Shown: positions 28,983 through 38,152, counted from the stretch's first letter. The stretch is DNA of 64,000 bases from DT-110 sp030148525 (GCA_965227445.1 OZ245751.1:682001-746000); one strand, 5' to 3'. A program made the numbers and translations. Notes: a model not told the origin generated them from the sequence alone.

Positions 28983-29054
28983 AGTCAAAATTACAGTTTT
29001 TGAACTGTAATCCAATCCGACCTTTTAGGGGGCCAAAACAGTATCGCAGGGACT

Positions 29055-31673
29055 ATGTATTCAGCTAATACACTGAAGATTGACACCATTCAGGACCCAA
29101 ATGGAAACTACAACATCACCTATTCGGATAGATGGGGACGAAAACTGCGAATGCGTAGAATGAATAGTGCAGGAACAAACACAAATGATACCGAGTATCT
29201 CTATGATGATAAGGATCGTTTAGATATGGTGGTACCGCCTGGTGCTACTACTACCAGCGATGGATTGACTTACCGGTATACCTATGATGGACGGGATAAT
29301 GTGGTCTATAAATGGATCCCTGATCAGGGGCGCCACGATTTTCTATATAACGAGCGAGCTCTGATGGCTGCTACCCGGGATCCTAACATGCGGTCAGATG
29401 GAAAATGGATACATACCCATTTTGATGATTATGGCCGAAATACCGCTACTGGCTTTGTCAATCAGTCCGGCATTTTGACAGTCTCGAGTAATCAGACCTT
29501 TTCGGACAGTCTATCGAGGACATGGTATGATGGAGCTGGAATACCGGGAAGTGGTAACATTTATAACGGTAAAGTCAGTCGAGGCAGGGAACGTATCCTT
29601 GGGACCAATGATTGGATCGATACTAGAACCTACTATGACAGTTATGGTCGGGTAGATAAAACAAGAGGAAATCACCATTTACGTTTAACTGATTTATCGG
29701 CCGAAATTACGGAGTATACCTATGACTTTGCCGATAATGTTCTAAAAGAGGATCGCGATCATAAGTATCCTGGTGGTACCGTGCTACCGATCATCAATGA
29801 AATGACCTATGATCATGCCGGTCGCCAGGAAGATCATACCATTAGCATTGATGGACAGACGGAGCATCTAAGTACTCAAACCTATACCGTAAAAGATGAA
29901 TTGAAAGAAAAGGACTTAGGCATAGGCACATCTACAGTTCTTCAAAGTATGGATTACGAATACTTGGAAAATGGGTTTCTTTCGTCCATGAATCTAGGTA
30001 CAAGCCCTGATGGTGATTGGTTTTCTTTCTCATTGTATTATGACGACCAACCAAGTGGAATTTCTTCAACGATACAAGATATGTTCAACGGGAACATTGC
30101 TACCATGGTCTGGAGGCATGGCACAGGAAGTTATGAAGCGTATGGTTTTACATACGACTATCTTGATCGAGTAAAATTAGCCTACCTTCATCGTAAATCG
30201 CCTGGTTGGAGCTCGTTTTCTACAAATACTCCTAACAGGAGAGTTACTATTGAGTATGAAGATGGAAGGGGTAACATTGAAAACATTGAACGATATAACG
30301 ATGGCTACACCAAAATCGATGACATTACGTACATGTACACTCCTGGTACAAATCAAATTAGCTCTTTAACAGATAGTGGAAATTCAGTAGGCTTCGATGA
30401 AGGAAGCGGAGGAAGCTATGACTACGATAAAAATGGCAACTTAACCGACGATCCATACAAAGACCTTTTGATCGCCTACAACCATTTAAATCTTCCTGAT
30501 ACGATCAAGCCGGGCTCTGGTTCAGATAGTCTGGTCTTCCTCTACACTGCTGGTGGCTCCAAACTCCGCAAAAAACTCATTGAAACCGGTGGCAACACCA
30601 TCCAGGACTACATTGGAGGCATCGAATACACCAACAGCACCATTGACGCCATCTACCATGCCGAAGGCCGAGCTGTGCTGGACGGCAGTACCTGGGATCA
30701 TGAATACGTTATTACCGATCACCTGGGCAATACCAGAGTCCGTTTCCACGATGATAATGGTGATGGAACGATCAGTTCAGGCGAGTTGCTTTCTACGCAT
30801 GATTATTATCCCTTTGGGATGGAATGGAATGCGGGCAGTTATCAGTATACGTATAATGGGAAGGAGATAGATGATGAGCTTGGGTTAAAGTTGTTCCATT
30901 ATGGTGCCAGGATGTATGATCCGGTGATTGCAAGGTTTACTGGCGTTGACCCAATAAGCGATGAGTTTCCTTGGGTGAGTACCTATAACTATGCGGAGAA
31001 TGAACCGATTGCAAATATTGATTTACATGGGTTACAGGCTTTTCCGGTCCATGGAACTACACAAGGTGAATTTGGACATACCTTCTCAAAAAGTGCTTTA
31101 ACAGAATTGACAAGAATTGGAGGCAATTCTACTGTCGCAAATAAAGAATTTCTTTGGAAAGCTCCATTGTTGAATGGTCCCGGTAAAAGAGGAAAAGCAG
31201 CTAAAAGACTAGTAGATCATGTTTTATCAACTAGATCAGAAATGATCGATAATGGTAAAATTGGTGAAAATGAGCCTGTGACTTTGATAGGCTATAGTCA
31301 TGGGGGGAATGTTGCAATACAAGCTGTAGATGAGCTTTCAACAAGACTGGGGCAAGAGATAAACCTAATAACAGTCTCCACCCCTGCGTCAAATGAATCT
31401 GGGGATAAATTAGAAAATCCTGAGTATCATCAATCCTCGATAAATGAACATGTACAAATTGTACATTCCCAAGATATGGTAGTGGAAATGGCGGGAACAG
31501 AGAGATATTGGCTGGATGGAGAAAATGGAACGACCACTAATTATGTTATTCAAAAGAGTAATTTTTCATTTAGCAACGGAATATCTGCTCATACAGATTT
31601 GCCTTTTCATCCTCTTTTTGCAAATTTTCTTTCTAATATTCCAGCAATGTCGAACCCTAATTCCGAAAAATGA
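29055..31673 (+). CDS. RHS protein C-terminal part with alpha/beta-hydrolase (lipase-like) toxin tip, 5'-truncated
   Basis: 872 residues open from just inside the IS3 flank; the RHS frame continues into the IS border (TIAG before MYSANTLKID), so the true N-terminus is missing. Residues 1-310 parallel the end of the preceding RHS fragment. The core ends at YYPFGMEWNAGSYQYTYNGK and GARMYDPVIARFTGVDP, after which the variable tip begins. The tip contains IGYSHGGNVAIQA (nucleophilic Ser in GxSxG), HSQD and ISAHTDLPFH, a plausible Ser-Asp-His triad. It is therefore probably a phospholipase- or esterase-type toxin (inference). Expression is doubtful without the N-terminus. Overlaps the next gene by ATGA. 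Confidence 0.82.
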   Translation: MYSANTLKIDTIQDPNGNYNITYSDRWGRKLRMRRMNSAGTNTNDTEYLYDDKDRLDMVVPPGATTTSDGLTYRYTYDGRDNVVYKWIPDQGRHDFLYNERALMAATRDPNMRSDGKWIHTHFDDYGRNTATGFVNQSGILTVSSNQTFSDSLSRTWYDGAGIPGSGNIYNGKVSRGRERILGTNDWIDTRTYYDSYGRVDKTRGNHHLRLTDLSAEITEYTYDFADNVLKEDRDHKYPGGTVLPIINEMTYDHAGRQEDHTISIDGQTEHLSTQTYTVKDELKEKDLGIGTSTVLQSMDYEYLENGFLSSMNLGTSPDGDWFSFSLYYDDQPSGISSTIQDMFNGNIATMVWRHGTGSYEAYGFTYDYLDRVKLAYLHRKSPGWSSFSTNTPNRRVTIEYEDGRGNIENIERYNDGYTKIDDITYMYTPGTNQISSLTDSGNSVGFDEGSGGSYDYDKNGNLTDDPYKDLLIAYNHLNLPDTIKPGSGSDSLVFLYTAGGSKLRKKLIETGGNTIQDYIGGIEYTNSTIDAIYHAEGRAVLDGSTWDHEYVITDHLGNTRVRFHDDNGDGTISSGELLSTHDYYPFGMEWNAGSYQYTYNGKEIDDELGLKLFHYGARMYDPVIARFTGVDPISDEFPWVSTYNYAENEPIANIDLHGLQAFPVHGTTQGEFGHTFSKSALTELTRIGGNSTVANKEFLWKAPLLNGPGKRGKAAKRLVDHVLSTRSEMIDNGKIGENEPVTLIGYSHGGNVAIQAVDELSTRLGQEINLITVSTPASNESGDKLENPEYHQSSINEHVQIVHSQDMVVEMAGTERYWLDGENGTTTNYVIQKSNFSFSNGISAHTDLPFHPLFANFLSNIPAMSNPNSEK

Positions 31674-32053
31674 AAAATAATTTATTAACAATTGTAGGTT
31701 TTTTCACTATACTAGTAGCTTTTGTTTTTTCCACTTGGTATGTATGGACCTATGTATCACTTATGAAAAGAGCAAACCAAAAGAAAATCCAAACTTCTTA
31801 CCAGGAAGACTTTTTCAGAAAAGAAGTTTTTCATGAAATTTCGAATATATACCCTCATGAATTTCGTAAAGGAATTTGTTACTTTTCTTTGTCTTCAATC
31901 AATGAACCATTAGAACATATTACGTGGAAAATTTGCGAAAAAAGCAATCTATCCAAAGGAGACACTATTTACAAGAAAAGTTTCAGTGACACCCTTTACA
32001 AATTTCAAGAAGGTAAATATACCGAATTGAAAAAATTTGAATATTGCAAGTGA
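31670..32053 (+). CDS. Putative immunity protein for the lipase-like RHS tip
   Basis: 127 residues, one N-terminal transmembrane helix (about 5-30) and a soluble charged domain. Not a recognised family. The start overlaps the RHS tip stop by 4 nt, as expected of a toxin-immunity pair; a membrane-anchored protein facing the periplasm would fit a lipase target. The stop at 32051 may be premature: another frame continues directly (VTFNIGYKTNLYYKSEK, to about 32265), so the original protein may have been longer. Confidence 0.6.
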   Translation: MKNNLLTIVGFFTILVAFVFSTWYVWTYVSLMKRANQKKIQTSYQEDFFRKEVFHEISNIYPHEFRKGICYFSLSSINEPLEHITWKICEKSNLSKGDTIYKKSFSDTLYKFQEGKYTELKKFEYCK

Positions 32054-32387
32054 CCTTTAACATAGGCTACAAAACAAATTTGTACTACAAGTCTGAAAAA
32101 AGCGACACTTTCATTGCAGAAAAAATTGAATATGAAATTAGGCTGAGTTTTGAATCATTCTCTTATTTAATGGCTACTTGTAACACAATCAGTTTGATAA
32201 ATAAACGGTTGGCGAGTCGGAGATATTGTTATTGTTCTAGGGAAGGTTTTAATACCCCAAAGTAAAAAACCAGATCCCCTATTTTCAATCGATTTTAAAC
32301 TCTCTACACAACCAATATAACCCATTGACCTGCATATATTTAGGGTGTTAGTGTCGAATCCTGCTGGGATCACTTTAGTTATTTTTT

Positions 32388-32426
32388 AAATACAAAAACC
32401 GCTGTTGCACAGCGGTTTTTGTATTT
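32388..32426. terminator. Bidirectional intrinsic terminator
   Basis: Perfect 17-bp stem (32388-32404 with 32410-32426) with core CCGCTG/CAGCGG, a 5-nt TTGCA loop, and A-rich/T-rich flanks on both sides. It closes the RHS toxin-immunity unit. Confidence 0.85.
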
Positions 32427-32481
32427 CTAGGCTCTCCTTTTTAGGATTCGAACTCCCCGTTTTACAGGGTTTCAGCCTCGT

Positions 32482-32705
32482 CCATTTTCAAATTATTTAA
32501 AATTTTGGGATTCTACTTTCATTGAAAATGGGGTGTTTTGCCTCTATCCCACCATTCTCATCTTGTTGATTTTCAATCACTTAAAAAGCAATTCCTTCGT
32601 ATTTCCTACAGCTCGGGTATGGCTTTGTGTAATTTTGGCGATTCTTTGGTCTGAGGTAGCAAAACGTTTTAACGCGTTAATTAGTGTTTTGGCGGGTTTT
32701 CAAAA
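32482..32705. repeat. Direct repeat R1 upstream of the HTH-PIN module
   Basis: About 224 bp, matched by R2 at 33840-34052. Both begin with an inverted repeat CCATTTTCAA..TTGAAAATGG and end with GCAAAACGTTTTAACGCG followed by TTAATT and GTGTTTTGGCGG. The two copies bracket the toxin-antitoxin-like pair. The middle is more diverged. Upstream, 32437-32462 holds a reverse-strand GTTCGAATCC, like the T-loop of a tRNA, perhaps an old attachment site. Confidence 0.6.
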
Positions 32706-32816
32706 TGAAGCGTTCTGCTTCCTTAAAAGTCATTTTACCTATTCAATTTATTTTAAAATCGAACTCTGTTTCGTTTATTTCGTTTATATTTCCAGCAGAT
32801 TAAGTACACAAACGAT

Positions 32817-33272
32817 ATGAATAACCTGGAAGAACTAAAAAGACCAACCAAACTGGAGCAAAAAGCGGCTATGGAGTCTTATGACGCTCTAAGTGCCATG
32901 CTCGACCAGTTAGATACCACCAATCCGGAGATTGAAATCACGGAAACAGAACAGAAGATAAAAATTCCACTGAAGGCCCTAAAACTTCTGGCCACGATCC
33001 TTAAAGCAACCGGTCAGGGAAAGCCAATTTCTATTGTTCCTATTGCTACTGAGCTCACCACCCAGGCAGCGGCGGAACTGTTGGGATGTTCCAGACCCCA
33101 TTTGGTAAAGCTGCTTGAATCCGGTGAAATCGCCTTCACTAAAGTAGGTAAGCATCGACGGGTAAAATTTGAGGATGTAATGGATTACAAGGCCAGGAAA
33201 CGAAAAGAGCGGGAAGAACACCTCATTGAGATGATGAAGGCTGACGAAGAATCCGGACTCTATGATTCATAG
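32817..33272 (+). CDS. Excisionase-type HTH antitoxin candidate
   Basis: 151 residues. Residues 80-130 are a MerR/excisionase-like DNA-binding domain: LTTQAAAELLGCSRPHLVKLLESGEI followed by VGKHRRVKFEDV. The N-terminal part (1-75) is charged and could bind the toxin. It overlaps the following PIN gene by 11 nt, as in type II toxin-antitoxin pairs where an excisionase-like protein acts as antitoxin and autorepressor. Flanked by direct repeats R1 and R2. Confidence 0.78.
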   Translation: MNNLEELKRPTKLEQKAAMESYDALSAMLDQLDTTNPEIEITETEQKIKIPLKALKLLATILKATGQGKPISIVPIATELTTQAAAELLGCSRPHLVKLLESGEIAFTKVGKHRRVKFEDVMDYKARKRKEREEHLIEMMKADEESGLYDS

Positions 33273-33825
33273 CGTCAAATTTACCTGTGTGCTCGACACC
33301 AATGTCATTTATCCGATCGAAATACGTGATCTGCTATTTTGGTTCGCCCATTTTGAGCTATATACTCCAAAATGGAGCAAGCACATTTTTGATGAATGGA
33401 TCACCGTGATGAAACGCAAAGCCGTTTCCGAGGAAGAGATTGCCAAAAGGATTTCCCGGGCTGATGCCGCATTTCCGGATGCACTAGTCACTAACTACGA
33501 GGCCCTGATTCCATCCTTGGATCTTCCCGATGAAAAAGACCGTCATGTTTTGGCGGCAGCCATCAAAACGAATGCCAACCTTATCGTTACTAATAACTTG
33601 AAGGATTTTCCTCCGAATATTTTGGAGGTATACAGCCTTTCGGCCAAAAGTGCGGATGATTTTTTGACCGACATTATCGACCTAAATCATGATACAGCCG
33701 TCGACGCATTTAGGCGAATGGTGATGAATCGTACCAATCCGGATATGGATGAACTGGCAGTCCTCGATGCACTACGAAGAAATGGATTGAAAGACACGGC
33801 AGACTATCTCCATTCGCTGTTATAA
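33262..33825 (+). CDS. PIN-domain toxin candidate
   Basis: 187 residues. PIN domain acidic residues are seen in CVLDTNVIYP (Asp12), the Glu of FDEWITV, LPDEKDRHVLAAA (Asp of KDRH) and LIVTNNLKDFP. PIN domains of this type cut RNA, usually as the toxin of a toxin-antitoxin pair. Translationally coupled with the upstream HTH gene. The C-terminal 60 residues (VDAFRRMVMNRTNPDMDEL) are the extension found in this PIN subgroup. Confidence 0.82.
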   Translation: MIHSVKFTCVLDTNVIYPIEIRDLLFWFAHFELYTPKWSKHIFDEWITVMKRKAVSEEEIAKRISRADAAFPDALVTNYEALIPSLDLPDEKDRHVLAAAIKTNANLIVTNNLKDFPPNILEVYSLSAKSADDFLTDIIDLNHDTAVDAFRRMVMNRTNPDMDELAVLDALRRNGLKDTADYLHSLL

Positions 33826-33839
33826 AAAATCAGCTTTCG

Positions 33840-34052
33840 CCATTTTCAATTCCGGGATTTTACGTTCATTGAAAATGGGATAGATCACCCCTGCCCTACC
33901 CTTTTCAATCGCCTTATTTTCAGTTGCTTATCCATCCATTCGTTGTAATTTCCACCATTCGGGCTTGGACCTGGGTAGGGTTGGCGATTTTTTGGTCTTT
34001 GGTGGCAAAACGTTTTAACGCGTTAATTGGTGTTTTGGCGGTTTTTCAAGAA
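33840..34052. repeat. Direct repeat R2 downstream of the HTH-PIN module
   Basis: About 213 bp, same organisation as R1 (32482-32705), with identical blocks CATTGAAAATGGG, TGGCGATT and GCAAAACGTTTTAACGCG. Placed 15 bp after the PIN gene stop. Confidence 0.6.
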
Positions 34053-34211
34053 TAAACGCCCTACCTGGCCTAAATAACCATCGCTCCGGTGCGATTTTCT
34101 TTTGGCGGAAGCCATTTCTTCCTCCTGATTTGCTCAAAGGCTGATCAATCTGGCATAACATGGGATCAAATTCCATAGAAATTGCGTTATTTAGATAGAA
34201 CGACATGTTTC

Positions 34212-34532
34212 ATGGAGACCACAATCAAACCTGATAAGGAGGATATCCTCGAGTTTCTGCGGGAAAAAGAAGAAGAGCTTTCCTCTTTTGGTGTTAAAGC
34301 TATTGGTTTATTTGGTTCCTACGCCCGGGGTGAAGCCACCCTCGCCAGTGATATTGATTTCCTGGTAGAGTACGAACCAGGGCAAAAGACCTTCGACAAT
34401 TTCATGGGGCTTCTGCTGTTTTTGGAAGCGTACTTTGAGCAGGAAATTGAGTTGGTCACCAGAGAATCAGTGAGTGAGCATACCTTGCCTTATATCACTC
34501 AAGAATTAATTTATGCCGAAGCCAGCGATTGA
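34212..34532 (+). CDS. MNT-type nucleotidyltransferase (MntA-like antitoxin)
   Basis: 106 residues from the ATG at 34212; an out-of-frame ATG lies just upstream at 34205. Signature GLFGSYARGEATLASDIDFLV (GSx10DxD nucleotidyltransferase fold). In HEPN-MNT toxin-antitoxin pairs such proteins AMPylate and silence the HEPN RNase. The HEPN gene that should follow is reduced to remnants, so this MNT is now orphaned. Confidence 0.85.
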   Translation: METTIKPDKEDILEFLREKEEELSSFGVKAIGLFGSYARGEATLASDIDFLVEYEPGQKTFDNFMGLLLFLEAYFEQEIELVTRESVSEHTLPYITQELIYAEASD

Positions 34533-34664
34533 GTTTATCAGACACATGCACGAAGAGGGTTATTTTATTCTCAAAATACGGTGAAGGTAGATCTGGATGA
34601 ATTGCTCCAGGATGAGGTTCCCGAGTTAGTACACCAGTTGGAACTGATATTGGCAGATAATTAA
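34513..34664 (+). pseudogene. HEPN (DUF86) toxin remnant with internal deletion
   Basis: An ATG at 34513, overlapping the MNT gene end, opens MPKPAIEFIRHMHEEGYFIL and then stops. About 50 nt later, in another frame, the typical C-terminus VDLDELLQDEVPELVHQLEL follows and ends at 34664. The central part of the roughly 110-residue DUF86 protein, with its Rx4-6H catalytic motif, is missing. Toxin activity is lost. Confidence 0.65.
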
Positions 34665-34898
34665 TTTTTCCCGACCATTTAAGGATAGCCGTAAAAAAAA
34701 GGGGTGGCGCGGGAGGCTGCCAGAGAGTGAAACCCGCAGGTTACTAAATCTGCACCATAAAAAGGGAAAGCAGAGCTTACCACGAATGAGCCTTACGCAA
34801 CAGAAAAAGCCAAGCCTAACACACTGTATACGTGCGCCGCAACGCAATCAGATGAAAGCTCGCGAGTGGCTTGGTAAGCGAGCGGGAAGCAACCATCC
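34665..34898. other. Unassigned region, possible structured RNA fragment
   Basis: No ORF supported. The segment 34703-34890 is more G+C-rich than its surroundings and contains several short complementary blocks (for example CTCGCGAG and GCTTGGTAAGCGAGC). It gives the impression of a fragment of a group II intron or similar structured RNA, but I cannot identify the conserved 5' end or domain V. Confidence 0.25.
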
Positions 34899-34933
34899 TT
34901 TTTAGGCTAGCCTTATTTGGTCTTGATTTTTTG

Positions 34934-35094
34934 GAAGCTATCTCAACAATGCTTTTGATGGCGAAAATGCTAGGTTTTGGCACTGAAAAAGGCGTAAAAA
35001 ACGAGCATAGCCTTAGCTACGTGAGTTTTTTTACAACGCATTTCAGGGTCAAAAGATGCATTTGCAGACCAAAGGGTATTGTTGAGATAGCTTC
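34934..35094 (+). mobile_element. 161-bp inverted-repeat element, family A', copy 1
   Basis: Ends GAAGCTATCTCAACAAT / ATTGTTGAGATAGCTTC are perfect inverted repeats. Internal blocks TTTTGATGGCGAAAATG and GCATTTGCAG-CCAAAGG are shared with family A, and the total length of 161 bp is the same as the 55345 copy, although the terminal repeats are unrelated in sequence. No target duplication. It sits at the 5' boundary of a displaced RHS tip, and the whole context from 34899 onward is duplicated at 38141. Confidence 0.72.
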
Positions 35095-35128
35095 TACTCT
35101 TTTGCATCAAGGCAAAAGAACAACACAC

Positions 35129-36217
35129 GGCATCGAATACACCAACAGCACCGTTGATGCCATCTACCATGCCGAAGGAAGGGCAGTTAAGGATGGCAGT
35201 ACCTGGGACCATGAATACGTTATCACCGACCATTTGGGCAATACCCGAGTGCGTTTCCACGATGATAATGGTAATGGGACGATTAGTTCAGGCGAGTTGC
35301 TTTCAACCCATGATTATTACCCCTTTGGGATGGAGTGGAATGCGGGTAGTTATCAGTATACGTATAATGGGAAGGAAAGGAATGACGAGCTTGGGTTAGA
35401 GTTATTTGACTATGGGGCGAGAATGTATGATCCGGCGATTGCTAGGTGGGGGCAAGTCGATCCAATGGCTGGAAAAATGCGAAGTTGGTCTACATATAAT
35501 TATGCTTTTGATAATCCGATTAGGTTCATCGACCCTGACGGAAGCTATCCTTGGCCGGTGCATATACGATCTTTCATTTCTACAAAAACGACTGGTGCAG
35601 GCTTATTTAGAGGCGATGGAAGAGGTCCTTCTCTAAAGGCTTACCCTGATGCTTGGTCTAGGGTCCGCTCTTCTTTTACAGTTGACCCTACTAACAGTCA
35701 AATTTCTGAGGTAACAGCCATTAGCGATCCGACGGTTTTTTATGGGGACCATAATTCTCGTATCCTACCAAGCGTAGCGGTAGGAAGTCCTACAGCATCA
35801 ATTGAAAATCGAAATTTTAGTGAAGGAAGTGCGTCGTTTAATTTTCATCATTCCGGAAAAGACCCTATTACACCAGGTATATTAACCCCTAGTCTTGATG
35901 TACATTCTTCACTTACTATAACTGAAGACCTTGAAAATGGGGTTTTGAATATATCTGGCTCATTCTCAGGAGATAGATTTCCAAGTACTGAAGCTTTTGT
36001 AGTCGATCAATCTGGAGAGACAAAAGTATTTTTAGGAGCAAAAATGGAATCGGGTGGATTGCATAGTCTGTTTGGTAATAATAAAAAACCATTATTCAGC
36101 GTTGACATGGAAATATTTTTTGATGAAGAAGGGAATTTCACTGGAGTAAGACAAGGTGACAAAACATATAGTATTGAAGAATGGAATAAACAAGTTCAAG
36201 ATGAATTTAAAAATTGA
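35129..36217 (+). pseudogene. Displaced RHS C-terminal tip, cassette 2
   Basis: RHS homology starts abruptly at GIEYTNSTVDAIYHAEGRA and runs through the core end (PFGMEWNAGSYQYTYNGK, GARMYDPAIARWGQVDPM) into a unique tip of about 240 residues with no recognised catalytic motif. The reading frame is open upstream through the family A' element (to 34871), but no RHS N-terminus is present, so the fragment is probably silent unless recombined into a full RHS gene. Followed by a lipoprotein immunity candidate whose start overlaps its end. Confidence 0.75.
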
Positions 36218-36680
36218 AATATACATACTAAGCTTAATAAGTCTTTTGGTATTTTGTAGCTGTAAATCTAGAGATCCATCTATTGTTGTGGTCCCTGAAA
36301 ACTTTACAGGTTACATACTTATAATTCACGGCCAAGAAAATGGCGTCAAAAAGGAATATAAAAATAAGTCAAGAGTTTATAGAATACCAGAAAATGGGGT
36401 CTTACTATCAAAATTTGGAGACAACCCAGGTCGATCTGGATTTACTAAATTTTTTCAAGGGAATATTTCTACGGGGAATGAAATATTGTTTGTTGGCAAT
36501 ATAGAAGACATGCCAAAGAACAAAATATGTGCATTTGGAGGTTCTTCTGGTTTTCGAAGTAGAGATAAATCAGGAAAAGATGGAATTAGGTTTGTTCAAT
36601 ATTTTATTGGTACTGAAAATCAAATCAGGGAATCTATAAAAGAGCTTGATACGATAGATATAATAAACTTAATTGAGTGA
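36201..36680 (+). CDS. DUF6843-like lipoprotein, putative immunity protein of cassette 2
   Basis: 159 residues from the ATG at 36201, overlapping the tip gene by 17 nt. Lipoprotein signal with lipobox FCSC (hydrophobic stretch then Cys). The segment FTGYILIIHGQENG...YRIPENGVLLSKF resembles the DUF6843 family of small Bacteroidota lipoproteins. The position directly behind an RHS tip suggests immunity; a membrane-anchored periplasmic location would protect against a periplasm-acting toxin. Inference only. Confidence 0.62.
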   Translation: MNLKIEIYILSLISLLVFCSCKSRDPSIVVVPENFTGYILIIHGQENGVKKEYKNKSRVYRIPENGVLLSKFGDNPGRSGFTKFFQGNISTGNEILFVGNIEDMPKNKICAFGGSSGFRSRDKSGKDGIRFVQYFIGTENQIRESIKELDTIDIINLIE

Positions 36681-37490
36681 AAAGGCCTTAAATTCCCCGT
36701 TAATACTAGCTATCAACAGACGTAGTTACGTTTTGTCTCACCTTCGCTAATTGGAAAGGGGTGGCTTAGCCAGACAAATGTAGGGCCTTGATTCCCAAAA
36801 AAGAAAATAGCCTCAACAATCATCACATGCTTTCTTATAAGAATCTTCATCGGTGTCTTTGGAACAAGTTGAGCGCTGTGTTGAAGTGGACTTTTTTGAA
36901 AGCCAAGGTATTCACAGGCAATTGCAGCTTTCACCAACAAATTGGATGTTTTCAAAGTACGTTCAATTTTATTTTCAAATCGGCTTTCTAGTTGATTGTT
37001 AATTAGTTGAGAACGTACTTTCTAATCCCAGCGGAATCACCAATTTGAAGTATGAAGTCAGAGATCGGAGGTCAGAAGTATTTGGCCTGTCTTCTCTGGC
37101 TTCATTTTTTTTGGCACAAGCTGGTTCTCCGCTTTTGCCTACATCTCTTCTACTCCCTGTTTTGTCTTTGGAACATTCATACAAGCATTCCCTTGGTAAG
37201 CCTGCTTCAAGATTATGTCGCAAATGCCGTCTATTTTCGACAAGAGGATTTTTTAAGGTAGGGTCATTCGACATGAGAAGTTGTCGATGATGGAATAAGA
37301 TCGTAATCCCAGATTATTATGATATTTAGGGATTATGATCTTGTTTTGTTAATAGATAACGACTTAAACGACCACTTCCTCCTGACAGTACAGACTAGTG
37401 CCCCTTCCTTCCGGACATTCACGTATCAGGAACCTTCGATCATCAGGTTTTGTTACTTTAGTGAACATACTCTTAATCAACCGCCGCTTT
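36681..37490. other. 810-bp intergenic region with cassette-tail repeat
   Basis: No gene supported. Contains the repeat 36936-37042, also present at 43996-44102: inverted repeats AAAGTACGTTC (36954-36964) and GAACGTACTTT (37011-37021) followed by TCTAATCCCAGCGGAATCAC. A second imperfect inverted repeat, AAGATCGTAATCCC..GGGATTATGATCTT, lies at about 37289-37343. Confidence 0.5.
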
Positions 37491-37733
37491 ATGTCTTCTG
37501 AAGATCGTCTGATTCTGAATTACATGGCCATGCTCCGCACCTTACCAGCGAATCTGAAGCTAAAGTTGATCGCTTCACTATCGGAGAGCGTTGCTTCTGA
37601 TTATCCAGCTGAAAAGCCAGGCGGTGATTGGCGCTCCCTTTTTGGTGCATGGAAGGATACCGACGATGATATGGCAGATCAAGTACGCGCCGCCCGGTTG
37701 CCAAATCGAGATATTCCATCCTTTGATGAATGA
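37491..37733 (+). CDS. VapB-like antitoxin candidate
   Basis: 80 residues from the ATG at 37491. N-terminal helix-rich segment (MLRTLPANLKLKLIASLSESV) and C-terminal DWRSLFGAWKDTDDDMADQVRAARL, a pattern common in small antitoxins of Bacteroidota VapBC pairs. The start of the PIN toxin overlaps its stop (ATGA). Confidence 0.72.
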   Translation: MSSEDRLILNYMAMLRTLPANLKLKLIASLSESVASDYPAEKPGGDWRSLFGAWKDTDDDMADQVRAARLPNRDIPSFDE

Positions 37734-38152
37734 ACCAGTATTTACTCGATACCGACACCTGCATTCACTTTCTTCGCGGAAAGTTCAACATTGCTGACAA
37801 GATAGACGAAGTTGGTAGAGAAAACTGCTTTGTCTCTGAAATTACCATTGCTGAACTATTCTTCGGTGCAGCGAATAGCCAAAGGCCTGAGAAGCATTAT
37901 TCTGATGTAGAGGCTTTTGAGCGCTCTTTTGCGATCCTTCCCATTTATGATGTTTTGAAGGCCTACGCTGAAGAAAAAGTACGATTAAGGAAGGCTGGGA
38001 CTCCAATTGCTGAATTTGATCTATTAATCGGAATCACTGCCAGAGAAAATGAGCTAATCTTAGTTTCGGGTAATCACAAACACCTGTATAGGATAAAAGG
38101 CCTTGCCTTAGAAGATTGGACTAAAAAGAAGGACAATCAATTTTTAGGCTAG
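37730..38152 (+). CDS. vapC: VapC-type PIN ribonuclease toxin
   Basis: 140 residues. PIN motifs: LLDTDTCIHFLRG (Asp7/Asp9), SEITIAELFFGA (Glu), and PIAEFDLLIGITARENELILVSGNHKHLYRI (Asp and the Asn/His segment in place of the usual TNN..DF). VapC proteins cleave tRNA or rRNA. The last residues run into the repeat unit beginning at 38141, so the C-terminus may have been altered by the arrival of cassette 3. Confidence 0.85.
   Translation: MNQYLLDTDTCIHFLRGKFNIADKIDEVGRENCFVSEITIAELFFGAANSQRPEKHYSDVEAFERSFAILPIYDVLKAYAEEKVRLRKAGTPIAEFDLLIGITARENELILVSGNHKHLYRIKGLALEDWTKKKDNQFLG

Larger units (their letters stand above)
27476..29040 (-). mobile_element. IS3-family insertion sequence, 1565 bp
   Basis: Starts TG and ends CA. 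Imperfect terminal repeats: right end, read inward, TGTTTTGGCCCCCTAAAAGG; left end TGGTTTGCCCCCCTATTAA. Encodes OrfA and OrfB. There is no target duplication (TCAA on the left, GTAT on the right), and the RHS sequence on the right resumes about 980 bp earlier in the RHS alignment than where the left copy stops, so the present structure arose by recombination rather than by simple insertion. A fragment of the same IS end lies at 46149-46195. Confidence 0.85.

Noticed and set aside
32044..32265. 73-codon frame after the first immunity gene
   Set aside because: Not supported as a separate gene; more likely the frame-shifted continuation of the immunity protein, noted there.
32437..32462. tRNA gene on the minus strand
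   Set aside because: GTTCGAATCC resembles a T-loop, but no T-stem pairing, anticodon arm or acceptor stem can be drawn; at best a fragment.
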